A DNA stretch of 64,000 nt, from assembly GCA_902826605.1 (NCBI GenBank), contig CADEFM010000011.1, positions 62,001 to 126,000 of the forward strand, read 5' to 3'. The DNA comes from an uncultured Acidobacteriota bacterium (GTDB lineage Bacteria; Acidobacteriota; Terriglobia; Bryobacterales; Bryobacteraceae). Of this stretch, positions 34,249 to 42,809 are shown piece after piece. Both the position numbers and the translations under genes were made by a program. Each line of letters starts with the position of its first letter. Position 1 is the first letter of the stretch. The notes beneath the pieces were generated by a model. That model was not told the DNA's origin. It was given only the letters and a program-made list of their open reading frames with translations, and ran no database searches.

Positions 34249-35066
34249 TGCGCCGCCTCCGGTGAAGCAGGTGGAGGCAACAAGAAGCTCTCCGGCTCGG
34301 CGGAAGCCGTAGACAACAACCAGACCCCCGAAGGCGTATTCACTTGCACGAATCCGCCAGGCACAGCGATGAATTGGCCCACGCCCGAGATGGCGAAGAC
34401 GACGTCATCGAGCGGTTCATCACCAGAGTAGGGCCGCATCAGACGCACGTCGTCAGCGGAGGCCAGCATAATGCCGCCGCCCTCCAGCAACATCACAGCG
34501 CCCGTTGGACCGAGCGACGCCAGTATCATCACACTCTGATCCCGTACCGAGTAGTGCTCAATCCACGTGCCGTCTTCACGGGCAACGGCGTAGTCGAACC
34601 CATCGCCGGACGCGCGCAGGGACAATACGTCTCCCTGGCCGGCTGGCGCCACATATTCAAGTTCCCCATCGCGCCACCGAGCGAATTGTTGTGACCAGAG
34701 GAAATATACGTAGGTCTCAGTGTCCGCCGTCGCGATTAACGCTGGCCCTTCTGGGGTGAGCGCGGCGCGGCGGGCAGCTAGGCCCCTTTTCGATGGAGAT
34801 CCCTTCACCCATCCCCGCCCGGTTTCCACAGTAGGCGCGGTTGAAGTCGAATGCAAAGCCGCATCCATCTTCATCACGCAGTCGCGCGAGGAGCAGGCCA
34901 TCGAGACCACCCTCTCAGCCGCTGGATCCCCCACCGTCGCGCTGCCTGGGAGGCCGTACACTGGCCGGACGGCATTTGCGGCGTCTAGGATCCAGGTCAA
35001 TTGCGGGTGCTCCACCTGAGCGCAGGCTGGCATCGTCAGCATCAGAAAATAAATCCAGCGTTTCAT
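34245..35066 (-). CDS. Secreted protein of unknown function (middle gene of cassette)
   Basis: This 273-residue protein starts with a signal peptide (MKRWIYFLMLTMPACAQ). After it, ILDAANAVRPVYGLPGSATVG and a series of short beta-strand-like units (VYFLWSQQFARWRDGELEYVA, VMLLEGGGIMLASADDVRLM) suggest a propeller-like or beta-sandwich fold. I do not recognise a family. It lies between an Ig-like membrane protein and the choice-of-anchor D protein, with 27 bp before it and a 4-bp overlap after it. All three are probably co-expressed. The opening phrase on ILDAANAV resembles Solibacter-type secreted proteins with repeated genomic copies. Confidence 0.6.
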   Translation of the reverse strand: MKRWIYFLMLTMPACAQVEHPQLTWILDAANAVRPVYGLPGSATVGDPAAERVVSMACSSRDCVMKMDAALHSTSTAPTVETGRGWVKGSPSKRGLAARRAALTPEGPALIATADTETYVYFLWSQQFARWRDGELEYVAPAGQGDVLSLRASGDGFDYAVAREDGTWIEHYSVRDQSVMILASLGPTGAVMLLEGGGIMLASADDVRLMRPYSGDEPLDDVVFAISGVGQFIAVPGGFVQVNTPSGVWLLSTASAEPESFLLPPPASPEAAQ

Positions 35067-35093
35067 CGTGTTTCTCCATCGTTCACGTGGCGC

Positions 35094-35747
35094 TCACGGC
35101 CGTCCCAACGTGATCGTCGGCATACCGATTTGCAGCGTGCTCGGAGTCGCGGAGGTCGATGTGCCGTTCGACGACCGGCCGGCAAAGCTCGCTCCCGCGA
35201 CCGCCGCGCCCGTGACCGCCAGCGTGACCCAAATCCACTTGTGCCCGCCGGTTCGCACGCCGCGCGGAGATTCTTGGTTGACGCTCGGCTGGGGTGTGCC
35301 TGTTGAGTTCGCCGCCGGAACCGCCCGGCTCGAAGATCTGGCCTTCCCTGGCGAGCCTGAGCTTAAGTACTGCGCCGCGGTGGTTCCCGCGCGCGCGGGG
35401 CCTTTCACCGCGGTGATGCGAATCTCAAACGGTCCAGGCGACTGATTCCATTGCATGCCCCAAGCCGCGGCCCGGCCATCGGAACGAGTAGTAGCGATCT
35501 CCGTCCGCGATCCGGAGATAAATGCACCGCTAGGGCCATCCGGTGGCAGTGAGAAGCTTACGGTAGCGCCCTCCACAGGCCGCCCGGTTTCATCCGTGAC
35601 CATGACCGTAATGCCCCGCGTTGCGCGCGAGCCGGTGAAGTACGATGCGCCTTCGCCCTCTAGCACACGGATTTCGAGGATGGCCGGATCATCCGCAGCC
35701 GCCAACGACACAACCGTAGCCAGGAGCACGGACAGGATACGTGTCAT
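35094..35747 (-). CDS. Secreted Ig-like domain protein with C-terminal membrane helix (first gene of cassette)
   Basis: This 217-residue protein has a signal peptide (RILSVLLATVVSLAAADDP). An Ig-like/Big_1 or carboxypeptidase-regulatory type domain (about 20-115) follows, with VTDETGRPVEGATVSFSLP and SDGRAAAWG. A Ser/Pro-rich linker comes next, then a predicted transmembrane helix (WIWVTLAVTGAAVAGASF, about 170-188) with a short Gly/Ser/Thr tail. I chose ATG 35747 because it begins the signal peptide; longer upstream in-frame codons look non-coding. It leads the three-gene cassette, and the membrane helix could anchor a complex formed with the other two secreted products. Confidence 0.62.
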   Translation of the reverse strand: MTRILSVLLATVVSLAAADDPAILEIRVLEGEGASYFTGSRATRGITVMVTDETGRPVEGATVSFSLPPDGPSGAFISGSRTEIATTRSDGRAAAWGMQWNQSPGPFEIRITAVKGPARAGTTAAQYLSSGSPGKARSSSRAVPAANSTGTPQPSVNQESPRGVRTGGHKWIWVTLAVTGAAVAGASFAGRSSNGTSTSATPSTLQIGMPTITLGRP

Positions 35748-36316
35748 ATGAATAAGTGTGCGGAGGGAGGAAATACTCTCAGGGATAGTGAGAGAATTCG
35801 AGTATGAACCTGGGAATGGGGTGCCAGCGAACCAGCGAGTAGATGCTACGGGAACTAGAATGCCCAACAAAAAGGTTGTAGGCTACGCTGTGTTGGCCAC
35901 CCTGACGCTCGTTGGGGGTCTGTGGAAGCTGTTCTCAGGTTCAGCCTCGACTTCTTGCTAGGGTTAGTTAAGCTAGTCATCCTCGCGCCAAGCTTTGGAT
36001 ACGCAGCCCTTAAGAACCGCCGAGAAGACGTCAAACGGCAAGTTCAGCAAGATACGTCAATCAAGAACATTTGACGCACGCTCTCTAGCGCCGATATCAC
36101 ATGATTCGGCTCGAACTCCTGTAACCAGTCTTCAGAGTCCGCGAGTAATGGTAAACAGGTGACAGGCGGAACAAACGTCGATTTTGATAGCACCCGCTGA
36201 CCCCGGAATGCTCCTCGCGAGGCTGCCTGCCTCATCGTCGTGGAGAGGCCTGCTACGGCGACCGAAGATCCGACATTCGGGGTAGTCATGTACTGTTCCC
36301 TTAATAGACTGGGACC
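35748..36316. other. Intergenic stretch with short uncertain frames only
   Basis: About 570 bp separate the divergent cassette from the ComEA-like gene. On the plus strand an ATG at 35860 opens a 33-codon frame with one hydrophobic helix (VVGYAVLATLTLVGGLWKLF). A second frame overlaps it from about 35923 to 36074 with another hydrophobic stretch (LLGLVKLVILAPSFGYAAL) and a charged tail. They could be a frameshifted membrane peptide or noise. A minus-strand frame (36044-36328) has no family resemblance. Base composition is lower in GC than its surroundings. No RNA gene or repeat was recognised. Confidence 0.35.
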
Positions 36317-36646
36317 ATGAGCACACAATTCACGAGCCTCTTAAGTTACGTGGTCCTCGTTTGTGTCCTGGCGTTCAACCTCGCGGGCCAATCCAAAGAT
36401 CCCGGAAAAAACCCGGCCGCGAAGGCGACTGCGCCAAAGACGCCGGGCACGCTGTCGGACATAAACAGCGCGACCGCTGAACAGCTGAAAGAGCTGCCTG
36501 GCATTGGGGATGCCTACTCGCAAAAGATCATCGGTGGCCGGCCATACCGTGGAAAGGACGATCTTGTGAGCAAGAGTATTCTTCCGCAGGCGACATGCGA
36601 CAAGATCAAAGACATGGTCATCGCCAAACAGAGCGGCAAGAAGTAA
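36317..36646 (+). CDS. Small secreted ComEA-like helix-hairpin-helix protein
   Basis: This 109-residue protein has an N-terminal hydrophobic segment ([17 protein letters not shown]), a Lys/Pro-rich linker, and one HhH region ([25 protein letters not shown]) typical of ComEA C-terminal DNA-binding domains. ComEA binds incoming DNA in the periplasm during natural competence, but many genomes carry small HhH proteins of uncertain role. It lies just upstream of recA in the same direction. The pairing of an HhH protein and recA may be functional in DNA uptake/recombination, or chance. Confidence 0.78.
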   Translation: MSTQFTSLLSYVVLVCVLAFNLAGQSKDPGKNPAAKATAPKTPGTLSDINSATAEQLKELPGIGDAYSQKIIGGRPYRGKDDLVSKSILPQATCDKIKDMVIAKQSGKK

Positions 36647-36677
36647 GCGCTGGCCGGCCCGCCCAGCGTCAGCACGC

Positions 36678-36683
36678 TATAAT
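36678..36683 (+). promoter_or_regulatory. Consensus -10 hexamer upstream of recA
   Basis: A perfect TATAAT occurs 44 bp before the recA start codon. The region 17 bp upstream is GC-rich and has no recognisable -35, so the promoter may depend on an activator or on another sigma feature. I did not find an E. coli-type SOS box. The hexamer is seen directly and its function is inferred. Confidence 0.4.
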
Positions 36684-36726
36684 AAGACTTCCCCCGAACG
36701 AATCGCCGCAAGAGAGGTCTCCACAC

Positions 36727-37794
36727 ATGGACGAAAAAGAACGCGCACGCGCGCTGGGCGCGACCCTCAGCCAGATTGAAAAGCAGTTCGGCAAAGGCTC
36801 CGTCATTCGGCTGGGAGGGCAGACGGTGCAAGCGGTGCCGGCTATCTCTTCGGGGTCCATTTCGGTCGATTTCGCGCTCGGAATCGGCGGCTTCCCGCGC
36901 GGACGTATATCCGAAATTTTCGGCCCGGAATCGTCCGGCAAGACGACCGTCGCGCTGCAAGTGGTTGCGGAAGCCCAGAAGATCGGCGGCATGGCCGCGT
37001 ACATCGACGTGGAACACGCGCTCGATCCGGCATACGCGCGCAAGCTGGGCGTGGACGTGGATAACCTGCTGGTCTCGCAGCCGGATTACGGCGAGCAGGC
37101 GCTCGAGATTACCAACGCGCTGATCACGTCGGGTTCGATCGACGTGCTGGTGGTGGATTCGGTGGCGGCGCTGGTGCCCAAGGCCGAGCTCGATGGCGAA
37201 ATGGGCGATAGCTTCATGGGCGTGCACGCGCGTCTGATGTCGCAAGCCATGCGCAAGCTGACCGGCATTGTTTCGAAATCCAACACGTGCTTGATTTTCA
37301 TTAACCAGATTCGCGAGAAGATTGGCGTGATGTTCGGGAATCCGGAGACCACCACCGGCGGCCGCGCGCTGAAGTTTTATTCCAGCGTGCGCACCGATAT
37401 CCGGCGTATCGCCGCGATCAAGGACGGCGACGTGGTCACCGGCAACCGCACCAAGATCAAAGTGGTGAAGAACAAAATGGCGCCGCCGTTCCGCGAGGCT
37501 GAGTTCGACATCATCTATGGCGAGGGCATTTCCAAAGAAGGCGATCTGATCGACCTGGGAGTTGCGCAGAATCTGGTGGAGAAATCCGGAGCGTGGTACA
37601 GCTACAAAGGCGAACGCATCGGTCAGGGCCGCGAAAACGCACGCCAGTTCCTGAAGGACAACCCGGACATGTATAAGAAGCTCGATGTCGAGCTGCGCAA
37701 GGCGCTGGGTTTGATTCGCGCGGAACCGAACGGCGCGATCGCTGCGCCTCCTCCCCCGCCGCCAGCCGCCAGCGTAGCATCGCGGGCCAAATAG
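36727..37794 (+). CDS. recA: Recombinase A
   Basis: This 355-residue protein performs strand exchange and SOS coprotease functions. Walker [14 protein letters not shown] lies near residue 66, the [16 protein letters not shown] segment near 91-100, [15 protein letters not shown] near 116, and Walker [15 protein letters not shown] near 140. L2-type residues appear at [19 protein letters not shown]. The start is ATG 36727 ([11 protein letters not shown]), which has GAGAGG nine bases upstream; longer in-frame codons upstream run through the end of the ComEA-like gene. The C terminus is Pro/Ala-rich and short. It converges with the carbamoyltransferase gene. Confidence 0.97.
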   Translation: MDEKERARALGATLSQIEKQFGKGSVIRLGGQTVQAVPAISSGSISVDFALGIGGFPRGRISEIFGPESSGKTTVALQVVAEAQKIGGMAAYIDVEHALDPAYARKLGVDVDNLLVSQPDYGEQALEITNALITSGSIDVLVVDSVAALVPKAELDGEMGDSFMGVHARLMSQAMRKLTGIVSKSNTCLIFINQIREKIGVMFGNPETTTGGRALKFYSSVRTDIRRIAAIKDGDVVTGNRTKIKVVKNKMAPPFREAEFDIIYGEGISKEGDLIDLGVAQNLVEKSGAWYSYKGERIGQGRENARQFLKDNPDMYKKLDVELRKALGLIRAEPNGAIAAPPPPPPAASVASRAK

Positions 37795-37801
37795 GGCAGG
37801 A

Positions 37802-39364
37802 TTACTTCTCGACCAGAAAGTTCCCCACGAAAAGGGCGTCGATCCCCGAAGAATAAAAGCTACGCACCGCGTCGCGCGGCGTGGAGACCAGCGGATCGCC
37901 GAACAAATTGAAGCTGGTATTGTACAGCACGGGCAATCCCGTTGCCCGTCCCGCTTCATGCAACAAGCGGTGATACAAGGGATTGTCGGCTTCCGCCACC
38001 ACGTGAACGCGGACAATGTCGTCGCCTAGAATCGCGGATGCGAACGTCTTGCGATGAGCAGGCTTAACGCGGCCCACGCTGGCCAGCTGGCGGGCGTTCG
38101 GACCCGCTTCGAAATATTCCGCTGCCAACTCCTGCGGAACGGAGGCCGCGAACTTGCGGAACGGCTCGCGGTGTTTGATGAAGACGTTCAAATTTTCAGT
38201 AGAGTAGGGGTCCAGGGGTGATGCCAGAATGCTGCGATTGCCCAACGCACGCGATCCGAATTCCATGCGCCCTTGCATCCACGCGACGATCTTCCGGTCG
38301 CCCAGCATGTGCACTGCGGTGGAGAGCAGATCGTCCGTCGAACGCAAGTATTTGAAGCGAAGCTTGCAGTTTTCCAGCACCTGCTTGATTTCTTCGGCGC
38401 CGTAGCTGGGGCCAAGCAGGAGGTCCGCTCCAATGGGATCGCCTTCTGGCTGATTCTGCCGCCATACGTAAGCCGCCGCCCCAATCGACGTGCCTGCGTT
38501 GCCTGCGCCGCCTTGCACGAAAACGTTCTTCCACTTGCCGCAGCGTTCCAGAAATTCCACCAACAGTGCGTTGTAGAACAGGCCTCCCGCCAGACAAAGA
38601 TTCTCGCCTTCGCCCGCCATCGCCAGGACCGTTTCTTCCACCACTTTTTGCAGGCCATTCGCTACCGAAGATGCGCTTGCCTCGGGAATGCGCGCACCAT
38701 CGTGCAATTTGAGGCGTTCATAAAAATTCGCGCTGAAGCCGCCGGCACTAGTGCGGTTTCCGTCGAAGTACGCCGGATTGAGCCGGGCGGTTTTTGAGAC
38801 TACGTCACGGAACAGCGGGACAAAGCGGTCGTCGCCGAACGTGGAAAGCCATTGCACTTTGTGTTCGTCGACCCTCGCGCTGAAGCCCAGCAGTTCCGTC
38901 ACTGCGCCATATAGCCGTCCCAACGAATCCGGATCATACCATTCGCGTTCGGCCTGAATCTGATTTCCACTGGCCTTCCAGCGGACTCCGCAGCGTGAAT
39001 CGCCCGTCCGATCCAGCGTGAGAACGGTAGCCTCCGTATATGGGGATGCGTAAAAGGCCGACGCCGCATGCGCCAGATGATGATCCAGCACAATGATTTC
39101 CGCGTTGGGAAATTGATCTCGCACCGCTAGATGAAGGCGGGACTCCGGGCCTTGAGCCAGCGGGCGGACCATGGCGACAGAACTTACTTTCTCACGCGTG
39201 ACGCGCGCCAAGCGCAGCGCTTCGTCGATGGATGCTTGCGGAAGTCCGCCCATGCGAAAACCGCGCGAGATCTTGGATTCTTCTACGGCGGCGAGGAGCT
39301 TGCCATCTTTCACAATGGCGCTTGCAGGTGCGCCCAGTAATCCACCCAATCCTAGAATGACCAT
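37802..39364 (-). CDS. NodU/CmcH family carbamoyltransferase
   Basis: This 520-residue protein belongs to the O-carbamoyltransferase family, which moves a carbamoyl group from carbamoyl phosphate to a hydroxyl on sugars, antibiotics or Nod factors. The N-terminal HSP70-like domain shows AVEESKISRGFRMGGLP, VLDHHLAHAASAFYASP and LTLDRTGDSRCG. The YrdC-like C-terminal domain shows GRMEFGSRALGNRSILA and PVLYNTSFNLFGDPLV. The start lies 7 bp after the glnS stop, so it ends the gltX-glnS transcript. No biosynthetic cluster surrounds it, and the acceptor is unknown, perhaps a surface sugar. Confidence 0.88.
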   Translation of the reverse strand: MVILGLGGLLGAPASAIVKDGKLLAAVEESKISRGFRMGGLPQASIDEALRLARVTREKVSSVAMVRPLAQGPESRLHLAVRDQFPNAEIIVLDHHLAHAASAFYASPYTEATVLTLDRTGDSRCGVRWKASGNQIQAEREWYDPDSLGRLYGAVTELLGFSARVDEHKVQWLSTFGDDRFVPLFRDVVSKTARLNPAYFDGNRTSAGGFSANFYERLKLHDGARIPEASASSVANGLQKVVEETVLAMAGEGENLCLAGGLFYNALLVEFLERCGKWKNVFVQGGAGNAGTSIGAAAYVWRQNQPEGDPIGADLLLGPSYGAEEIKQVLENCKLRFKYLRSTDDLLSTAVHMLGDRKIVAWMQGRMEFGSRALGNRSILASPLDPYSTENLNVFIKHREPFRKFAASVPQELAAEYFEAGPNARQLASVGRVKPAHRKTFASAILGDDIVRVHVVAEADNPLYHRLLHEAGRATGLPVLYNTSFNLFGDPLVSTPRDAVRSFYSSGIDALFVGNFLVEK

Positions 39365-39371
39365 GTATTCG

Positions 39372-41066
39372 TTATTTCGATTTCTTTTCGATCTTGGCCC
39401 ATGCGTCTTTCAGTGTCACTGTGCGATTGAAGATGGGTTTTCCCGGCGTGGAGTCTTTATCAACACAAAAATAACCCATGCGCTCAAACTGATAACGCGT
39501 TAGGGGAGCCGCTCCGGCGACGCTGGGTTCCACCTTTGCCGAGATGGTTTCGAGCGAGCGTGGATTGAGATTTGCGGTGAAATCCTGGCCTTCCGGCACG
39601 TCGTTGGGGTCCTCCTTGGTGAACAGTGTCTCGTACAGCCGGACTTCAGCATCAATGGCGTGCGCCGCCGACACCCAGTGCATCGTGGATTTCACCTTGC
39701 GGCCGTCCGGCGAATCGCCGCCGCGCGTGGCCGGATCGTAGGTGCAGTGCACCTCCGTCACTTCGCCCTGCGCATTCTTCACCACACTGGTGCACGTTAC
39801 GAAGTACCCATAGCGCAGCCGCACTTCGCGTCCAGGGGATAGCCGGAAAAACTGTTTGGGCGGATCTTCGCGGAAATCTTCCTGCTCAATATAGAGCGCC
39901 TTGGAAAACGGCACGGTGCGGGTTCCCGCGCTGACATCCTCCGGATTGTTGACCGCGTCCAACCATTCCACCTGATCGTCCGGATAGTTATCGATCACTA
40001 GTTTCAAAGGCCGCAGCACACCCATCACGCGCAGCGCGCGCCTATTCAGATCTTCACGGATGAAATATTCGAGCAACGCGAGTTCGGTGATGCCGTTGGT
40101 TTTTGAAACCCCCTGCCGCGCGCAAAAGTTGCGGAGGCCCTCGGGAGTATATCCTCGGCGGCGCATTCCACTGATGGTGGGCATCCGCGGATCGTCCCAT
40201 CCGTTCACGTGCCCGTCTTTCACTAGTTTGAGCAGCTTGCGCTTGCTCATCATCGTATAGGTGAGATTCAGGCGGTCGAACTCGATCTGTTGCGGCGCGT
40301 AAATGCCAAGCTGCTGGATGAACCAGTCATACAGCGGCCGGTGATCTTCGAATTCCAACGTGCAGATGGAGTGCGTGATCTTTTCGATGGAATCGCATTG
40401 GCCATGGGCGTAGTCGTACATCGGGTAAATGCACCACGTGTTTCCGGTGCGGTGATGTTCGGCGTGTAAAATGCGGTACATCACCGGATCGCGCATATTA
40501 AGATTCGGCGACGCCATGTCGATCTTTGCGCGCAGCGTGCGCGCCCCATCGGGAAACTCACCTGAGCGCATGCGCTCGAACAGCGTCAGATTTTCTTCCA
40601 CGGAGCGGTTGCGGTACGGACTGTCTTTGCCGGGCTCGGTAAAGTTGCCGCGCGTTTGGCGGACTTCATCGGCCGATAGGTCGCACACGTACGCTTTGCC
40701 GGCTTTGATCAATTGCACGGCCCAATCGTAGATCTGCTGGAAATAGTCTGATGCGTAAAAGATACGGTCCCCGAAATCGCCGCCCAGCCATTTTACGTCT
40801 TCGATGATCGATTCGACGTACTCGGTTTCTTCCTTTTCCGGGTTGGTATCGTCAAAGCGTAAGTTGCACCTGCCGCCGAACTCGCCCGCAAGGCCGAAAT
40901 TGATGTTGATGGATTTCGCATGGCCTACGTGCAGATAACCGTTCGGCTCTGGAGGAAAGCGTGTATGCACGCGGCCCTCGTGTTTGCCGCTGGCCAGATC
41001 CGCAGCCATGATGTCGCGGATGAAGTTGGATTGTGTTGGTGTGGCGCTAGGGGTCATTTCACTCAT
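39372..41066 (-). CDS. glnS: Glutaminyl-tRNA synthetase
   Basis: This 564-residue class I synthetase charges tRNA-Gln directly. The HIGH region reads [17 protein letters not shown] and the KMSKS region [14 protein letters not shown]. The C-terminal anticodon-binding beta-barrels are present ([17 protein letters not shown] through [11 protein letters not shown]). I chose ATG 41066 because it overlaps the stop of gltX (ATGA); upstream codons lie inside gltX. Many bacteria lack glnS and use the transamidation route. A dedicated GlnRS here suggests direct glutaminylation, with GltX likely discriminating. Confidence 0.96.
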   Translation of the reverse strand: MSEMTPSATPTQSNFIRDIMAADLASGKHEGRVHTRFPPEPNGYLHVGHAKSININFGLAGEFGGRCNLRFDDTNPEKEETEYVESIIEDVKWLGGDFGDRIFYASDYFQQIYDWAVQLIKAGKAYVCDLSADEVRQTRGNFTEPGKDSPYRNRSVEENLTLFERMRSGEFPDGARTLRAKIDMASPNLNMRDPVMYRILHAEHHRTGNTWCIYPMYDYAHGQCDSIEKITHSICTLEFEDHRPLYDWFIQQLGIYAPQQIEFDRLNLTYTMMSKRKLLKLVKDGHVNGWDDPRMPTISGMRRRGYTPEGLRNFCARQGVSKTNGITELALLEYFIREDLNRRALRVMGVLRPLKLVIDNYPDDQVEWLDAVNNPEDVSAGTRTVPFSKALYIEQEDFREDPPKQFFRLSPGREVRLRYGYFVTCTSVVKNAQGEVTEVHCTYDPATRGGDSPDGRKVKSTMHWVSAAHAIDAEVRLYETLFTKEDPNDVPEGQDFTANLNPRSLETISAKVEPSVAGAAPLTRYQFERMGYFCVDKDSTPGKPIFNRTVTLKDAWAKIEKKSK

Positions 41067-42526
41067 GCGGTAGTGGTAGTGTGCAGAATTTCCAGTGCGC
41101 GGCCGATGCGGTGCAGGCATGTTTCCCGGCCCAGCACAACCAGCGTTTCAAAGAGCGGCGGCGCATTCTTGCGTCCGCACACGGCGACTCGGATAGGCTG
41201 GAACATTTGCCCGGGTTTGACGCCTAGCTTAAGCGCACCCGCGCGCAGCGCGGCATCCAATCCATCGTGATTGAATTCGGCAGTCTGCAGAATATCGCGC
41301 GCGGCTTCGAGCGCCGCGGCAGCCATGGCCGCATCACCCTTCTGTGGGATCAACTCGGCCGCGTCGTAAGGAGCGAGTTCTTCCACGAAAAAGAAATCCG
41401 CCACGGTGGCGATGTCTTTGAATGTGCGTATCCGTTCTTGAATCAGAGGCGCGATCTGCCGCATTTGCGCTTCATCGGTATGGAATCCGGCCGCCAGCGC
41501 GAAGGGCAGAGCTCGCGCCGCCAGTTCGTCCAGCGGCAGGGCACGAACGTTTTCCGCGTTGAGCCACACTGCTTTCGGATCGAACGGATCTGCGTCGGTG
41601 AAATTCACCGTGGCGTTGGAGCGGTTGACGCCTTCCAGGGTGAACACATCCACCAACTCCTGGCGAGACATCACTTCCCGGTCGTTCTTTGGCGACCAAC
41701 CCAACAGGCACAGAAAGTTCACATAGCTGTGAGGAAGAAAACCGCCGTCGCGATAGGTAGTCACGCTTACGACCGGTCCATGCTTGCGCTTGGAGAGCTT
41801 GGACCCATCCGGTGCGATCAGCAGCGGCAGATGTGCGAATGCTGGAGGCGTGGCCCCCAGCGCTTCAAAAATCAGGACGTGCTTGAAGGTATTGGTCAGA
41901 TGATCCTGTCCCCGAATGATGTGGCTGATGCGGAGATCGGCGTCGTCCGCGCAGGAGGCCATGTGGTAGGTGGGAAGGCCGTTGCTGCGCAGCAGCGCGA
42001 AGTCTTCGATGTCGGCTGTACCCTTGGATTGCTCGCCATACACCAGATCCGCGAAGGTGACGGCTTCGCGAGTTTCGCGAGGCACGCGAAATCGCAACAC
42101 GAACGGTTCTCCTGCAGCCGCGCGACGGTCGCTTTCCTCGCTCGTCATATTACGCATGGCGGGGTGAAAGAGCCACGCCGCACCGCTGGGCGCAACGTCG
42201 GCATCCGTGTGTTCCGCCGGCGTGAAATCGCGATAAGCCAGCCCTTTGGCGAATATGTCGTTGGCCAGCTTCACGTGCAGATCGATGCGCTCGGACTGCC
42301 GGTAAAATTCATCCGCGCCATGATTGGGCCCAAGGTCAAGCCAGTCTAGTCCATCGAAAATCGAATCGAGCGAGGCCTGTGTGTTGCGTTCGACGTCGGT
42401 ATCGTCGATGCGCAAAATCACGGTGCCCTGGTTATGGCGGGCGTACAGCCAGTTAAAGATGAAGGTCCTCGCACTGCCGATGTGAAGGTACCCGGTCGGC
42501 GAGGGGGCAAAGCGGACTCGGGGCAT
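41063..42526 (-). CDS. gltX: Glutamyl-tRNA synthetase
   Basis: This 487-residue class I synthetase charges tRNA-Glu. The HIGH motif is in [17 protein letters not shown] and KMSKS in [12 protein letters not shown]. The protein has the bacterial discriminating-type length with a C-terminal alpha-helical anticodon domain (about 330-487). It is the first gene of a gltX-glnS-carbamoyltransferase run, with a 4-bp overlap into glnS. The side-by-side arrangement of the two related synthetases fits the evolutionary origin of GlnRS from GluRS, but they are clearly separate functional types. Confidence 0.96.
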   Translation of the reverse strand: MPRVRFAPSPTGYLHIGSARTFIFNWLYARHNQGTVILRIDDTDVERNTQASLDSIFDGLDWLDLGPNHGADEFYRQSERIDLHVKLANDIFAKGLAYRDFTPAEHTDADVAPSGAAWLFHPAMRNMTSEESDRRAAAGEPFVLRFRVPRETREAVTFADLVYGEQSKGTADIEDFALLRSNGLPTYHMASCADDADLRISHIIRGQDHLTNTFKHVLIFEALGATPPAFAHLPLLIAPDGSKLSKRKHGPVVSVTTYRDGGFLPHSYVNFLCLLGWSPKNDREVMSRQELVDVFTLEGVNRSNATVNFTDADPFDPKAVWLNAENVRALPLDELAARALPFALAAGFHTDEAQMRQIAPLIQERIRTFKDIATVADFFFVEELAPYDAAELIPQKGDAAMAAAALEAARDILQTAEFNHDGLDAALRAGALKLGVKPGQMFQPIRVAVCGRKNAPPLFETLVVLGRETCLHRIGRALEILHTTTTA

Positions 42527-42809
42527 GGAACTTCCAGGATAACAGCGCGGGCGGGCCTGCCTGCGGACCAGGGAAGTTCCGCCGCAATGCTGTTCGTCGC
42601 ACCGTTGAGACGCACCTAGGTTTCACTCGCCAACGGTTCATTGCGCAGCCCACTTAGGGTGGCAACCGTCCACTCGCGGTACCCATAGTACGTACGTCTC
42701 CACTAGAAAGACACCTATGACGATGTGTTTCGTGAAAAAGGATGTAATCTCAATTTCAGTACTCCGCGTCGGGACGTACTATGGAACGTCGTTCGGAGGT
42801 TGTAGCCGC
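42527..42809. promoter_or_regulatory. Divergent intergenic region between gltX and the DUF1800 gene
   Basis: About 280 bp carry the promoters for two divergent units. A palindrome-rich patch around 42676-42701 (TAGTACGTACGTC) lies 110-130 bp before the DUF1800 start and resembles elements upstream of two other genes in this window (see findings). GGAGG occurs eleven bases before the DUF1800 start at 42810. An ATG at 42717 could extend that protein with non-signal-like residues, but I consider it non-coding. Confidence 0.4.

Noticed and set aside
36514..38016. A 500-codon open frame on the strand opposite recA
   Set aside because: It is Arg/His-rich, matches no family and lies exactly antisense to recA, whose codon bias in GC-rich DNA produces such shadows.
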